Notes: generated by a model not told the origin, from the letters alone. Positions 44,555-54,288 are shown, numbered from the stretch's first letter. The stretch is 64,000 nt of DNA from UBA11986 sp963734955 (GCA_963734955.1 CAVTJO010000016.1:1-64000), one strand, 5' to 3'. Translations and numbers: made by a program.

Positions 44555-45979
44555 ATGACTCTCTCTTTTGAAGATTTGATCGTGTCAGGACCGTTGACGA
44601 TAATCTCGTTGACTGCCGTGGTTGTGCTCGTTGTCGAGTCGCTTCGTGATCGAACGGAAGGCTTGAATTGCTGGCTCTCACTCGGCGGACTCGTCCTGGC
44701 GATAATTGTTGCGTATCAGTCCATCGGCACTACAGGCACAGCGTATGGCGGCATGCTGACGACGGGAGGATACGCCAGCTATTGTGCGATTGTGTTCTGC
44801 CTTGCCGGCCTTCTCAGTGTCATGTTGTCGCAATCGTACATCGCCAAGGAAGGCATCGAACACGGGGAATACTACTCGCTCATTCTGTTTGCAGTGGCCG
44901 GCATGATGCTGATGGCCGGGTCGGCAGACCTCATCACGTTTTTCCTGGGTCTTGAGTTGATGTCGATCTCCTTCTATGTCATGGCAGGGTTTGCACGAAG
45001 GCGGCTGACGAGCAATGAGGCTGCACTCAAGTATTTTCTGCTGGGAGCGTTTGCGACCGGGTTCCTGCTCTATGGCATTGCACTTATTTATGGTTCAACC
45101 GGAACAACCCGGCTGGCGGAGATCATGACGGGTCTGCCGGTCTACTCGAACAAGGCGTTGTTCCTTATCGGTTTGGCGCTCCTCATGGTTGGACTTGTGT
45201 TCAAGATCGCGGCGGTACCGTTCCACATGTGGGTTCCCGACGTGTATGAAGGCTCGCCGACGACGGTCAGCGGTTTCATGTCGACCGGAGGGAAGGCAGC
45301 GGCGTTCTCGGCGTTTCTCGTGATTTTCTCTCCGGCACTGGTGAGCACGATGGGATCGGTGCGGGAGATCCTCGCGGTGATTGCCGCGCTTTCAATGATT
45401 GTCGGAAACGTGATCGCGATCTCTCAAACCAATATCAAACGCATGCTTGCCTACTCAAGCATTGCTCATGCCGGCTACATCCTTACCGGGATTGTAGCCG
45501 CGAACTCGGCTGGAAGCAACGGGGTGTTATTCTATCTCATGGCCTATACCCTGATGAACGTGGGGGCATTTGGGGTTCTGTCCATTCTTGAATCGAATGA
45601 CGGCGGTAACCTGACCTTCGATGACTACACGGGTCTTTCGGCGAAGCGTCCGGTGCTTGCGGCGTTGATGGCGATGTTCATGTTCTCGCTTTCCGGGATT
45701 CCACCATTTGCAGGGTTCTTTGGCAAGTACTATGTATTCGCGGGAGCGATTGAAGGTGGCTATACCTGGCTCGCAATTGTGGGGGTTCTCATGAGCGTCG
45801 TTTCCGTCTACTATTATCTCAGACTGGTTGTATTGATGTACTTCAAGGAACAGGTGAGCGTTGTGGATGCCGTGGTTCCCCGGCTCGGTCTCACAGCGCT
45901 TGTGATCTCGGCGATTGCATTGATTGTCTTCGGAATGTATCCCTCCTCGATTGTTTCAGTCACGTCTCATTTCTTCTAG
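44555..45979 (+). CDS. nuoN: NADH-quinone oxidoreductase subunit N
   Basis: 474 residues, third antiporter-like subunit. LITFFLGLELMSISFYVMAG with the conserved Glu, KIAAVPFHMWVPDVYEGSPT with Lys, and FSLSGIPPFAGFFGKYYVF are diagnostic. Lies 18 bases after the antiporter gene; nnr follows 8 bases after its stop, so transcription may continue. Confidence 0.95.
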   Translation: MTLSFEDLIVSGPLTIISLTAVVVLVVESLRDRTEGLNCWLSLGGLVLAIIVAYQSIGTTGTAYGGMLTTGGYASYCAIVFCLAGLLSVMLSQSYIAKEGIEHGEYYSLILFAVAGMMLMAGSADLITFFLGLELMSISFYVMAGFARRRLTSNEAALKYFLLGAFATGFLLYGIALIYGSTGTTRLAEIMTGLPVYSNKALFLIGLALLMVGLVFKIAAVPFHMWVPDVYEGSPTTVSGFMSTGGKAAAFSAFLVIFSPALVSTMGSVREILAVIAALSMIVGNVIAISQTNIKRMLAYSSIAHAGYILTGIVAANSAGSNGVLFYLMAYTLMNVGAFGVLSILESNDGGNLTFDDYTGLSAKRPVLAALMAMFMFSLSGIPPFAGFFGKYYVFAGAIEGGYTWLAIVGVLMSVVSVYYYLRLVVLMYFKEQVSVVDAVVPRLGLTALVISAIALIVFGMYPSSIVSVTSHFF

Positions 45980-45987
45980 ACCATTCA

Positions 45988-47550
45988 ATGCAACTGCTTG
46001 CGACCGGAGACCAGATGCAGAAGATCGACCGCATTGCGATCAACAAGGTCGGCATCCCCGGTCTTATTCTCATGGAAAACGCCGGTCGCTCATTTGTCGA
46101 TGAGTTGTCGGGACGTGTTGCGCCGATCCGGGGGAAACGCGTTGTGGTGGTCTGTGGCAAGGGGAACAATGGGGGGGATGGGTACGTCCTTGCGCGACAT
46201 CTCCTCAACCGCGAGTGTAGTGTCGATGTTGTTCTTCTCTGCCGAAGGCAGGAAGTCCGGGGTGACGCAAAGACCAATCTTGACATTCTCTTCAAGCTGG
46301 TTCCCCAATCGAACGGGACACTGAGGATTCTCAAGGGATTGCCCGTATCACGGTTGAGGAGATTGCAGAAACCTGATATTGTTGTGGATGCTATGTTCGG
46401 TACAGGCTTCAGAGGTAAGGTTCGGGGAACCTACCTTGCGGCGATTCAATGGATGAACCGGACCGGCGCATTTGTCGCTTCGGTTGATATTTGTTCGGGG
46501 GCGGATGCTTCAACAGGCATCGTTGAAAACGAAGCAGTGCACGCCGATCTGACAATCACCTTCGGAGTCCCGAAAGTCGGGCAGTTCGTTGGCGCTGGAC
46601 GAGAGAACTCCGGCGATGTTGTTGTCACTGATATTTCCATCCCGCAAACTCTGATTGAACAGCAAAGGATAAGGACTTTCAGGATTGGACGGGATGATGT
46701 TTCGACCGAACTGCCAACCCGGTCAATGACTGCTCATAAGTACGGCGTTGGTAAAGTATTCGTCCTGGCAGGCTCCCGCAAATTTACGGGGGCTCCCTTC
46801 ATGACGGCGCAGGCTGCAATGAGAACCGGCGCCGGTGCTGTCATCGTTGGCCTCCCGAAGTCGGTGCAGCCTATCCTTGCACGAAAGTTCACAGAGGTGA
46901 TGATTTCGCCGCTGGACGAGACCAGCGAAGGAAGCGTCTCGCTTGAGGCATACGAAGCCATCATGGAGAAGGTGCGTTGGGCTGATTCGGTGGCGATTGG
47001 CCCGGGTCTGACTCGCGACCCCGAAACAAGAGAGCTGTTGCTGAAACTAATCCCCGCTATCGGGAAACCCTTGGTGATTGACGCAGACGCTCTTGCGGCT
47101 GTGGGAGATAATCATTCCTCAGTCTCGAGAAGAAAATATCCAACGATACTTACACCTCATGCAGGAGAGCTGGCAATAATCGCCGGAAAGGACGCTTCAT
47201 CGCTTGAGTCAATGCGGGTTGAAGCGGCACGGAACGCTGCAAAGACACTCCGTTGCATCATCTGCCTGAAAGGATCTCCGACTGTTACCGCAGTTTCGAC
47301 CGGTGAAGCCTATTTGAATTCCACCGGGAACCCCGGGATGGCAACGATAGGATCGGGCGACGTTCTCACCGGAATCATTGCCTGCTTTGCAAGCCAGCAC
47401 ATGCGCCCGGACGCGGCAGCGTATTCCGGAGTGTTTGTCCATGGATTGGCAGGCGACGTTGCTGCAAGAGAAATGGGGCAGCGTTCTCTCATGGCACTTG
47501 ACATCATGAACCACATTCCCGATGCCCTGAAGGAACTGGAGAAGAGATGA
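45988..47550 (+). CDS. nnr: Bifunctional NAD(P)H-hydrate repair enzyme
   Basis: 520 residues. The amino half is the epimerase (YjeF_N: IPGLILMENAGRSFVDEL, VVVCGKGNNGGDGYVLARHL). The carboxy half is the ADP/ATP-dependent NAD(P)HX dehydratase (YGVGKVFVLAGSRKFTGAPF, DADALAAVG, LTPHAGELA, GSGDVLTGIIACF). Repairs hydrated nicotinamide cofactors, fitting its place after complex I genes. The stop overlaps the next start (ATGA at 47547). Confidence 0.93.
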   Translation: MQLLATGDQMQKIDRIAINKVGIPGLILMENAGRSFVDELSGRVAPIRGKRVVVVCGKGNNGGDGYVLARHLLNRECSVDVVLLCRRQEVRGDAKTNLDILFKLVPQSNGTLRILKGLPVSRLRRLQKPDIVVDAMFGTGFRGKVRGTYLAAIQWMNRTGAFVASVDICSGADASTGIVENEAVHADLTITFGVPKVGQFVGAGRENSGDVVVTDISIPQTLIEQQRIRTFRIGRDDVSTELPTRSMTAHKYGVGKVFVLAGSRKFTGAPFMTAQAAMRTGAGAVIVGLPKSVQPILARKFTEVMISPLDETSEGSVSLEAYEAIMEKVRWADSVAIGPGLTRDPETRELLLKLIPAIGKPLVIDADALAAVGDNHSSVSRRKYPTILTPHAGELAIIAGKDASSLESMRVEAARNAAKTLRCIICLKGSPTVTAVSTGEAYLNSTGNPGMATIGSGDVLTGIIACFASQHMRPDAAAYSGVFVHGLAGDVAAREMGQRSLMALDIMNHIPDALKELEKR

Positions 47551-47951
47551 TTCAACTCCTTAAACGGCATGGCTTTGTCTACGATCAGTTGCCAGTGATT
47601 CTTTGGGCGTTGCTGATCTTCGTGGCCTCATCAATATCCAATATCACACTCCCCGATCTGAGGTTCGTCCCTTCCGACAAAGCAGTCCATCTTGTCATCT
47701 ATCTGATACTTTGTGCGCTGATGTACAGAGCTCTGGTCTTTCAGAACAAATTCCGGGGATTGGCCAAATGGAGCCTGGTATGGTGCGTCCTCCTGACGAT
47801 CCTGTACGGCGCTTCAGATGAATTTCATCAGAGCTTTGTTCCCAACCGTGATGCCAGTGTGTTTGATTTGATGGCGGACGGATTGGGGGCGCTGCTTTTC
47901 CTCTTGTTCATGCTTCTTAAGAAACGACCCAAATCTGAAACCGCGAAGTAA
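47547..47951 (+). CDS. VanZ-like family membrane protein
   Basis: 134 residues, four hydrophobic segments. IPSDKAVHLVIYLILCAL-like text (here VPSDKAVHLVIY) and YGASDEFHQSFVPNRDASVF, the conserved DE.HQ...P.R..s..D pattern, identify the VanZ-like family. Function in most bacteria is unknown. Overlaps nnr by 4 bases. Confidence 0.85.
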   Translation: MIQLLKRHGFVYDQLPVILWALLIFVASSISNITLPDLRFVPSDKAVHLVIYLILCALMYRALVFQNKFRGLAKWSLVWCVLLTILYGASDEFHQSFVPNRDASVFDLMADGLGALLFLLFMLLKKRPKSETAK

Positions 47952-48060
47952 CGACCCTTTTGCGAATTGTGCCTTGACCCTTTAACTGTCTGCGCTGGCG
48001 AGCCGGACAATCAACGAGAAAGCTGTGACGGAACGGGGTAGTTGTACCTCTGAGCTTTGT

Positions 48061-48089
48061 TTGATTTTCCTTTCACATTTGGGTACATT
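48061..48089 (+). promoter_or_regulatory. Sigma70-like promoter abutting tgt
   Basis: TTGATT (48061-48066), 17-base spacer, TACATT (48084-48089). The expected start of transcription, 6-7 bases on, coincides with the TTG start codon of tgt. Confidence 0.55.
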
Positions 48090-48095
48090 TAACCA

Positions 48096-49229
48096 TTGAC
48101 TTTTACGCTCCTACATACCGACGGCAAGGCACGGGCAGGAATTATTTCAACGGAGCGGGGCGATATCCCTACTCCTATTTTTATGCCGGTCGGCACTCAA
48201 GGTGCCGTCAAGGCAATTGAACCGCGGGAGCTCGGGGAAATAGGTGCGAAGATCATCCTGGGGAATACCTATCACCTGTATCTCCGCCCGGGAACAGACC
48301 TCATAGAGCGCGCAGGGGGATTGCACCGGTTCATCAGTTGGGACCATCCCATACTAACAGACAGTGGAGGATACCAGGTCTTCAGTCTGGCGGATTTGCG
48401 CGGGATAAGTGAAGAGGGCGTTGTATTCAAATCGCATATTGACGGGTCCTCACATCTCTTCACTCCCGAGAAGGTGATAGACATTCAACGCTCGTTGGGC
48501 TCAGACATAATGATGGTGCTTGACGAGTGCACGCCGTACCCGTGCGATGAGGATTATGCGCTCAAGTCGAATGATTTGACCGTCCGATGGGCGGAACGTT
48601 GTCGGGCTCAAGAGGAACGTACCACGCCGAGATATCTCGGACAACAGAGTTTGTTTGCGATCGTTCAAGGAAGCGTCTTCGAATCGATCCGACAAAGTTC
48701 GGCTGAAGCTCTGGTTTCCATGGGCTTCGACGGTTATGCAATCGGTGGACTGTCTGTGGGTGAGCCCGCCGACGCAATGTACAGGATGACAGAAGTTTGC
48801 ACAGCGATCCTGCCTCCCGACCGGCCCAGATATCTTATGGGGGTGGGAACACCTGAAAACATATTGGAATCGATTGAACGGGGCGTTGACATGTTCGACT
48901 GCGTTCTTCCCACCCGCAACGGCAGGAATGCTGTTCTGTTCACCCGGAAGGGTAAACTGAATATGAGGAATGCTGCGTTCACATTCGACTTCAACCCTCC
49001 CGATGCGGAATGCCCCTGCTATGTTTGTCGCAACTTCTCACGCGCATATATCCGCCATTTGTTCAAGGTTCAGGAGATTCTCGCGCTGCAGCTTGCGACG
49101 ATCCACAATCTCCACTTTTATCTTTGGCTTGTGCATTCTGCAAGGAATGCAGTTCTTGAAGATGTATTTGCTGAATGGAAGGCCGGTATGCTGGAAGAGT
49201 TCGCAGTACCGGCGGTTGAAGAACAATAA
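48096..49229 (+). CDS. tgt: Queuine/preQ1 tRNA-guanine transglycosylase
   Basis: 377 residues from a TTG codon; FTLLHTDGKARAGII aligns with family amino ends, so an earlier start is unlikely. ILTDSGGYQVFSL, DECTPYPCDEDYA, GGLSVGEP, MGVGTPENILE, and DCVLPTRNGRNA (nucleophile Asp) are present, as is the zinc set CPCYVCRNFSRAYIRHL with a later His. Exchanges guanine 34 for preQ1 in GUN-anticodon tRNAs. Apparently leaderless (see promoter). Confidence 0.93.
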   Translation: MTFTLLHTDGKARAGIISTERGDIPTPIFMPVGTQGAVKAIEPRELGEIGAKIILGNTYHLYLRPGTDLIERAGGLHRFISWDHPILTDSGGYQVFSLADLRGISEEGVVFKSHIDGSSHLFTPEKVIDIQRSLGSDIMMVLDECTPYPCDEDYALKSNDLTVRWAERCRAQEERTTPRYLGQQSLFAIVQGSVFESIRQSSAEALVSMGFDGYAIGGLSVGEPADAMYRMTEVCTAILPPDRPRYLMGVGTPENILESIERGVDMFDCVLPTRNGRNAVLFTRKGKLNMRNAAFTFDFNPPDAECPCYVCRNFSRAYIRHLFKVQEILALQLATIHNLHFYLWLVHSARNAVLEDVFAEWKAGMLEEFAVPAVEEQ

Positions 49230-49258
49230 TCTCACTGTGAAAAAATGCGGAGGAAACG

Positions 49259-49600
49259 TTGACATATTTGATGTATCTTGCCATGGCCCAGCCTCAAGGA
49301 GGGAGCCCTGAAGGTTCGCTGATCAGCACGCTTGTGATGTTCGGTCTGATCATCGGTATTTTCTATTTCCTGATCCTGAGGCCGCAACAGAAGCGCCAGA
49401 AGGAAAAGCAGAGAATGCTCGACAATCTGAAGAAGGGCGACAAGGTTGTCACGGGAGGCGGAATGCATGGAACCGTTGCCGGGCTTGACGACAAGACGGT
49501 CCTGCTTCAGGTCTCTGATAACGTAAAGATGAAATTTGAACGCTCTGCCATTTCGGTTGTTTTGAAGGAAGCAGAGCCCGACACGAAAAGCACGAAGTAA
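49259..49600 (+). CDS. yajC: Preprotein translocase accessory subunit YajC
   Basis: 113 residues. A TTG start is chosen because GGAGG (49249-49253) lies five bases upstream; ATGs at 49271 and 49283 have no such site. One membrane segment (TLVMFGLIIGIFYFLILRPQ) is followed by QQKRQKEKQRMLDNLKKGDK and VVTGGGMHGTVAGLDDKTV, diagnostic of YajC, partner of SecDF. tgt-yajC order is common in bacteria. Confidence 0.92.
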   Translation: MTYLMYLAMAQPQGGSPEGSLISTLVMFGLIIGIFYFLILRPQQKRQKEKQRMLDNLKKGDKVVTGGGMHGTVAGLDDKTVLLQVSDNVKMKFERSAISVVLKEAEPDTKSTK

Positions 49601-49648
49601 TTTTGAGCTCCTGTCGCGGATGTTCCGGCAGGGACTAGGAGGTGAGTG

Positions 49649-50875
49649 ATGACACATGGCGGGTTTAGCACGATTGATGAGGCGCTGGGTGATCTGAAAT
49701 CCGGGAAAATCGTGATCGTGGTCGACGACGATGACCGTGAAAACGAAGGCGACTTCGTGTGCGCTGCGGAATTCGTAGATGCGAACGTGATAAACTTCCT
49801 TGCGAAGAACGGTCGTGGTATAATCTGCGCGCCCGTGACATCGTCGCGGGCGCAAGACCTTGGCCTCGATCTCATGGTTGACAGCAACACATCGTTGCAC
49901 GAAACTCCGTTCACGGTTTCGGTAGACTATATTCATGGCACATCAACGGGTGTCTCCGCAGCGGACCGGGCGGCAACAGTCAGGGCATTTGTGGACTCCG
50001 CGACAAAGCCGAGCGACCTTGCAAGGCCGGGCCACATTTTTCCCCTGCGTGCTCTCGATGGCGGGGTCTTGCGTCGCGCAGGTCATACGGAGGCGGTTGT
50101 GGATCTCTGCAAACTGGCTGGTCTGCACCCTGCAGGTGTGTTGTGCGAGATCATGAACGATGATGGAACGATGGCCCGCGTTCCCGAGTTGCTGAGAATC
50201 GCATCGCATTTTCATCTCAAGATCATCACCGTCAAGAACCTTATCGAATACCGGATAGCAAGTGAGAAGCTGGTGCACAAACTGGTCCAGACTGACCTTC
50301 CCACCAGGTATGGTGAGTTCCAGATACATCTCTACCGAAGTGAAACGGACAGCAAGGAACATATTGCGCTTGTCAAGGGCGAGATCAAGCATGATGTTCC
50401 GGTATTGGTCCGGGTCCACTCGGAGTGCCTCACGGGCGATATCTTCGGATCGCTCAGGTGCGACTGCAACGAACAACTGGTGTCGGCGCTGAAGATGGTG
50501 GACAAGGCAGGTGCGGGGGTTGTGCTCTATATGCGCCAGGAGGGAAGGGGAATCGGTCTACTCAACAAGCTTCGAGCATACAAGCTGCAGGACGAGGGTC
50601 TTGACACCGTGGAGGCAAATGAGAAGCTTGGCTTCAGACCGGATCTCCGTGACTATGGAATCGGGGCTCAGATTCTCCGGGATCTCGGGGTTGGGAAAAT
50701 GAAACTACTCACCAACAACCCCAAAAAAGTGGTTGGGTTACACGCCTACGGCCTTGATATCGTTGAACGGGTGTCGCTGGAAATGGACCCCAACGAGATC
50801 AATGAGCGGTATTTGATGACAAAGCGGGATAAATTGGGGCACCTTATTCTGGTGGACCAGGCCAGGAAGGCTTGA
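49649..50875 (+). CDS. ribBA: Bifunctional DHBP synthase / GTP cyclohydrolase II
   Basis: 408 residues. RibB half: DDDDRENEGDFVCAAEFV, GTSTGVSAADRAAT, GHIFPLRA and RAGHTEAVVDLCKLAG. RibA half: VRVHSECLTGDIFGSLRCDC (zinc cysteines), LYMRQEGRGIGLLNKLRAY, and LTNNPKKVVGLHAYG. Makes the two precursors of riboflavin. AGGAGGTGAG precedes the ATG. No FMN riboswitch fits in the 48-base gap upstream; a small hairpin (49610-49632) and a CTCCT that could pair with the ribosome-binding site are seen there. Confidence 0.95.
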   Translation: MTHGGFSTIDEALGDLKSGKIVIVVDDDDRENEGDFVCAAEFVDANVINFLAKNGRGIICAPVTSSRAQDLGLDLMVDSNTSLHETPFTVSVDYIHGTSTGVSAADRAATVRAFVDSATKPSDLARPGHIFPLRALDGGVLRRAGHTEAVVDLCKLAGLHPAGVLCEIMNDDGTMARVPELLRIASHFHLKIITVKNLIEYRIASEKLVHKLVQTDLPTRYGEFQIHLYRSETDSKEHIALVKGEIKHDVPVLVRVHSECLTGDIFGSLRCDCNEQLVSALKMVDKAGAGVVLYMRQEGRGIGLLNKLRAYKLQDEGLDTVEANEKLGFRPDLRDYGIGAQILRDLGVGKMKLLTNNPKKVVGLHAYGLDIVERVSLEMDPNEINERYLMTKRDKLGHLILVDQARKA

Positions 50876-50889
50876 ACCAAATTTTTCCC

Positions 50890-50918
50890 TTGCTTTATTG
50901 CTGCTCTTTTCTTACTTA
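50890..50918 (+). promoter_or_regulatory. Probable greA promoter
   Basis: TTGCTT (50890-50895), 17-base spacer, TACTTA (50913-50918). Weaker than others in the window. Confidence 0.4.
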
Positions 50919-50947
50919 CGGTCAGTTATTAAAAGTACAGCATGGTT

Positions 50948-50986
50948 AGCCACCATTCGTTGAAACGAATGATGGCTATTCTTTTT
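50948..50986 (+). terminator. Terminator-like hairpin in the greA leader
   Basis: AGCCACCATTCG (50948-50959) pairs with CGAATGATGGCT (50966-50977) with one mismatch around a 6-base loop, then ATTCTTTTTG. It lies between the putative promoter and greA, so it would act as an attenuator rather than end an upstream gene's transcript only. Confidence 0.6.
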
Positions 50987-51012
50987 GTCCGCACACATGG
51001 TTGGAGAGTGAA

Positions 51013-51501
51013 ATGACCGGCAACGGAAGCAACGAGTCAATCTATCTCACCCGCGAACGTCTCGTGGAATTGGAAAGAGAACTGCATGATCTGAAGTCGA
51101 GCGGACGGAAAACCATTGCAGCGAAAATCGCCGATGCCCGTGGCCACGGGGATCTCTCTGAAAATGCGGAATATGACGCTGCAAAGGAAGAGCAGCAACT
51201 TCTCGAACTCCGGATTGGGAAGCTCGAAACCACATTGTCGCGGGCGAAGCTTATCGAGGCCAAGGACCTTCCGAACGACAAGGTGTACATCCTTAGTCGT
51301 GTGAAGTTGAAAGATCTCAAGACAAAAGACGAATTCGAATATCTCCTTGTCTCACCGGAGGAGGCAAACTTTGAGGCGAACAAAATCTCGGTTACCTCTC
51401 CGGTCGGGAAGGCGCTGCTCGGGAAAACCAAGGGAGCGATGGTCGAAATCAAGGTTCCTGCAGGCGAACTTAAGTACGAGATTCTTGACCTGAACCGCTA
51501 G
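51013..51501 (+). CDS. greA: Transcription elongation factor GreA
   Basis: 162 residues from ATG 51013 (GGAGAGTGAA upstream). The coiled-coil finger has IADARGHGDLSENAEYDAAK with the two acidic tip residues, then QQLLELRIGKLETTLSRAKL. The globular part holds VTSPVGKALLGKTKGAMVEI. Rescues backtracked RNA polymerase. Possibly autoregulated through the leader hairpin. Confidence 0.95.
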   Translation: MTGNGSNESIYLTRERLVELERELHDLKSSGRKTIAAKIADARGHGDLSENAEYDAAKEEQQLLELRIGKLETTLSRAKLIEAKDLPNDKVYILSRVKLKDLKTKDEFEYLLVSPEEANFEANKISVTSPVGKALLGKTKGAMVEIKVPAGELKYEILDLNR

Positions 51502-51553
51502 GCAGAGGGTGGGAAAGCATAGCGATTTCAGCGAAAAGAATTTTGTTCGACGC

Positions 51554-51582
51554 TTGACTTTCAAGGTTACCCAGTGTATATT
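51554..51582 (+). promoter_or_regulatory. Upstream promoter of the tRNA cluster
   Basis: TTGACT (51554-51559), 17-base spacer, TATATT (51577-51582). Confidence 0.65.
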
Positions 51583-51627
51583 TTCCATCGAAACGCATGG
51601 GAACGCAGCAGGCAGCATGAATAGGGC

Positions 51628-51656
51628 TTGCAAAGATTCAGCTGGTTTCATATATT
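51628..51656 (+). promoter_or_regulatory. Proximal promoter of tRNA-Gly
   Basis: TTGCAA (51628-51633), 17-base spacer, TATATT (51651-51656). Expected start about 6 bases before the tRNA. Confidence 0.6.
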
Positions 51657-51668
51657 TGTGTCACCCAT

Positions 51669-51741
<73 letters not shown>

Positions 51742-51822
51742 CAGCTCCGAGCAATCGGGGCACGGGGGCTTTCGGTAATCGCGCCGAACGTCTCTTGTAA
51801 AATACACTTCCTCTTAAAGTGG

Positions 51823-51864
51823 CCCCGCCGCCCCCAATCCCACCAGGTGGCGGGGTTTTGTTTT
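51823..51864 (+). terminator. Intrinsic terminator after tRNA-Gly
   Basis: CCCCGCCGCC (51823-51832) pairs fully, with one G-U, with GGTGGCGGGG (51846-51855), followed by TTTTGTTTT. Confidence 0.8.
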
Positions 51865-51887
51865 ACTCAGAACGAGGAAGTCGTGAT

Positions 51888-51959
51888 GGCGTCGTACCCA
51901 AGTGGTAAGGGAGAGGTCTGCAAAACCTTTATGCGGCGGTTCGAATCCGCCCGACGCCT
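51888..51959 (+). tRNA. tRNA-Cys (GCA)
   Basis: 72 bases; acceptor GGCGTCG/CGACGCC, anticodon loop CTGCAAA, T-arm with GGTTCGAATCC, discriminator T as usual for Cys. Confidence 0.95.
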
Positions 51960-52072
51960 CTGGGTGTGGTTGCCAGATCGCCCACTGTCGGGAAGGTTCA
52001 ACCCGGTTTCTTCATTCCGAACGTGTATTCACCAAGAGCCGATCGCCGACACCGCTTTCAGGTGCCGTCAAA

Positions 52073-52158
52073 GCCGGGGTGGCGGAATTGGTAGACGCAC
52101 AGGACTTAAAATCCTGAGGGCCGAAAGGTCCGTGCCGGTTCAAGTCCGGCCCTCGGTA
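52073..52158 (+). tRNA. tRNA-Leu (TAA)
   Basis: 86 bases with a long variable arm (GGGCCGAAAGGTCC region); acceptor GCCGGGG/CCTCGGT with two G-U pairs, anticodon loop CTTAAAA, T-arm GCCGGTTCAAGTCCGGC, discriminator A. Confidence 0.95.
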
Positions 52159-52192
52159 CGAGTACAATCGAGATTGAGTCGTGGATTGTTCC

Positions 52193-52266
<74 letters not shown>

Positions 52267-52345
52267 CGCAACACTTCGTCCCGCCGTCGAAGACGTTCGG
52301 GACGATTTCATGTTTAGCACACATTTGGACACATCAAGAAGTGCG

Positions 52346-54288
52346 ATGCAACAAGTGACGATCACATTCCCCGACGGGAAGAGCCCGTGCATTCGAACGC
52401 GGTGTCACAGGCCAACAAATCGCCGAGACCATCAGCGCCGGCCTTGCCAGGGAAGTGCTTGCCGTTTCCGTCAATGGAGAGGTCTGGGATCTCTCACGCC
52501 CCATCGATCATGATGCAACGATCCGCCTCCACAAGTGGACCGACGATGAGGCAAAGCAAACCTACTGGCACAGCTCTGCTCATCTTATGGCCGAGGCGGT
52601 TGAGGCAATGTTCCCGGGAACAAAGTTTGGCATCGGGCCGCCCATCGAAAACGGATTTTACTACGATATTGATATGGGTGACCATTCTCTCACCGGCGAG
52701 GATCTGGTCAATCTGGAAAAGAAGATGGCGGAGCTCTCGAAGCGCGACGTTCCCTACAAGCGTGAGGTAAAGAAGTGGGATGACGCTGTCGCCTATTTCA
52801 GGAAGAAGAACGATCCATACAAACTTGAGCTGCTTGATGGATTGAAAGGTGAAGAAATCACGTTCTATCACCAGGGGGATTTCACCGACCTTTGCTTTGG
52901 TCCCCATATTCCATCGACCGGACGGATCAAGGCGATCAAACTTCTGAGTGTTGCCGGCGCGTACTGGCGGGGGAGCGAGAAGAACAAGATGCTCCAGCGC
53001 ATCTATGGGATCACCTTCCCAACGCAGAAAGAACTCGATGAGCATCTCTTCCGGCTTGAAGAGGCAAAGCGACGTGACCATCGCAAGCTCGGAGTCGAGC
53101 TCGAGCTGTTTCTGATTACGCCCAAGGTGGGGGGCGGACTGCCGATCTGGTTGCCGAAGGGCACCATCGTGCGCGAGACTCTTGAGGATTTCCTCAGATC
53201 CGAGCAGCGGAAGCGCGGGTATCTTCCCGTGGTCACACCGCATATCGGCAATTTGAACCTGTACAAGACGAGCGGACACTATCCGTACTACAAGGACAGC
53301 CAGTTTGCCCCCATCGTTGTGGAGGATGAGGAGTATCTTCTGAAGCCGATGAATTGTCCTCATCATCACCAGATCTATATGGCGAAGCCGCGGAGCTACC
53401 GTGATCTTCCCTTGCGCCTGGCTGAGTTCGGAACTGTGTATCGCTATGAACAGTCCGGAGAGTTGAACGGCCTCATCCGCGTTCGAGCGTTCACTGTTGA
53501 TGACTCGCACATGTACGTCCGTGAAGACCAGCTCAAAGACGAGCTTTGCCAGGTGATTGAGCTGATCCAGCTTGTTTTCAATACGTTGGGGTTCAAAGAC
53601 TTCAGAACGAGACTTTCGTTCCGCGATCCGAAGAACAAGGAGAAATATGGCGGCGAAGACTCGATGTGGGTGAAGTCAGAGAAGGATATCAAGGAAGCTG
53701 CTGATTTGATGAAGCTAAATTACTATATTGGTGTCGGCGAAGCGGCGTTCTATGGGCCAAAGATTGACTTCATGGTTCAGGATGCGTTGAAACGCACATG
53801 GCAACTGGGCACGGTTCAGGTTGATTACGTCATGCCTGAGCGTTTCAATCTTGAATACACCGGAAGTGATGGCCAGAAGCATCGTCCCGTGATAATCCAC
53901 CGCGCCCCGTTTGGTTCGCTCGAGCGGTTCATTGGTGTGCTCATCGAACATTTTGCCGGTGAATTTCCCTTGTGGCTCGCTCCTGTACAATGCGCTGTTC
54001 TTCCGATTACTGACGAACAACTCGACTATGCCAGATCGGTCGTTCAGCGATTTGAGCTCTGCCGGAATACGTGTCGAGCTTGATGACCGCAACCAGAAGA
54101 TCGGATATAAGATCAGGGAATGGGAGACCAGGAAGGTTCCGTTCATGCTGGTGCTGGGCGAGAAGGAACGCACGGCCGGGACCGTCGGCGTCAGGCAGCA
54201 CAAAAAGGGCGACCTCGGCGCAACGAGCCTGGGTGAGTTCCGGGGAAAGATCTCGAAGGCAATCATGGATAAATCGATCACCATATAG
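52346..54288 (+). CDS. thrS: Threonyl-tRNA synthetase, two +1 frame breaks
   Basis: The TGS domain starts QQVTITFPDGKS; an extra C near 52385 breaks the frame, which resumes as RAFERGVTGQQIAETISAG. The long middle frame has the editing domain (WHSSAHLMAEAVEAMFPG; GPPIENGFYYDID) and the catalytic core (LLKPMNCPHHHQIY, RVRAFTVDDSHMYVREDQ, VIIHRAPFGSLERFIGVLIE). A second extra base near 54048 breaks it before the anticodon-binding end (DLSSAGIRVELDDRNQKIGY to MDKSITI). Joined length is 646 residues, normal. The gene is essential and single-copy in most bacteria, so the breaks are most likely errors. Followed directly by infC as in many genomes. Confidence 0.92.

Noticed and set aside
49601..49648. 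FMN riboswitch upstream of ribBA
   Set aside because: The gap is only 48 bases, far too short for the FMN aptamer, and lacks its conserved sequence.
52346..54288. Programmed ribosomal frameshifting in thrS or pheS
   Set aside because: No slippery heptamer or downstream structure was seen, and both genes have two breaks each at unrelated sequences.
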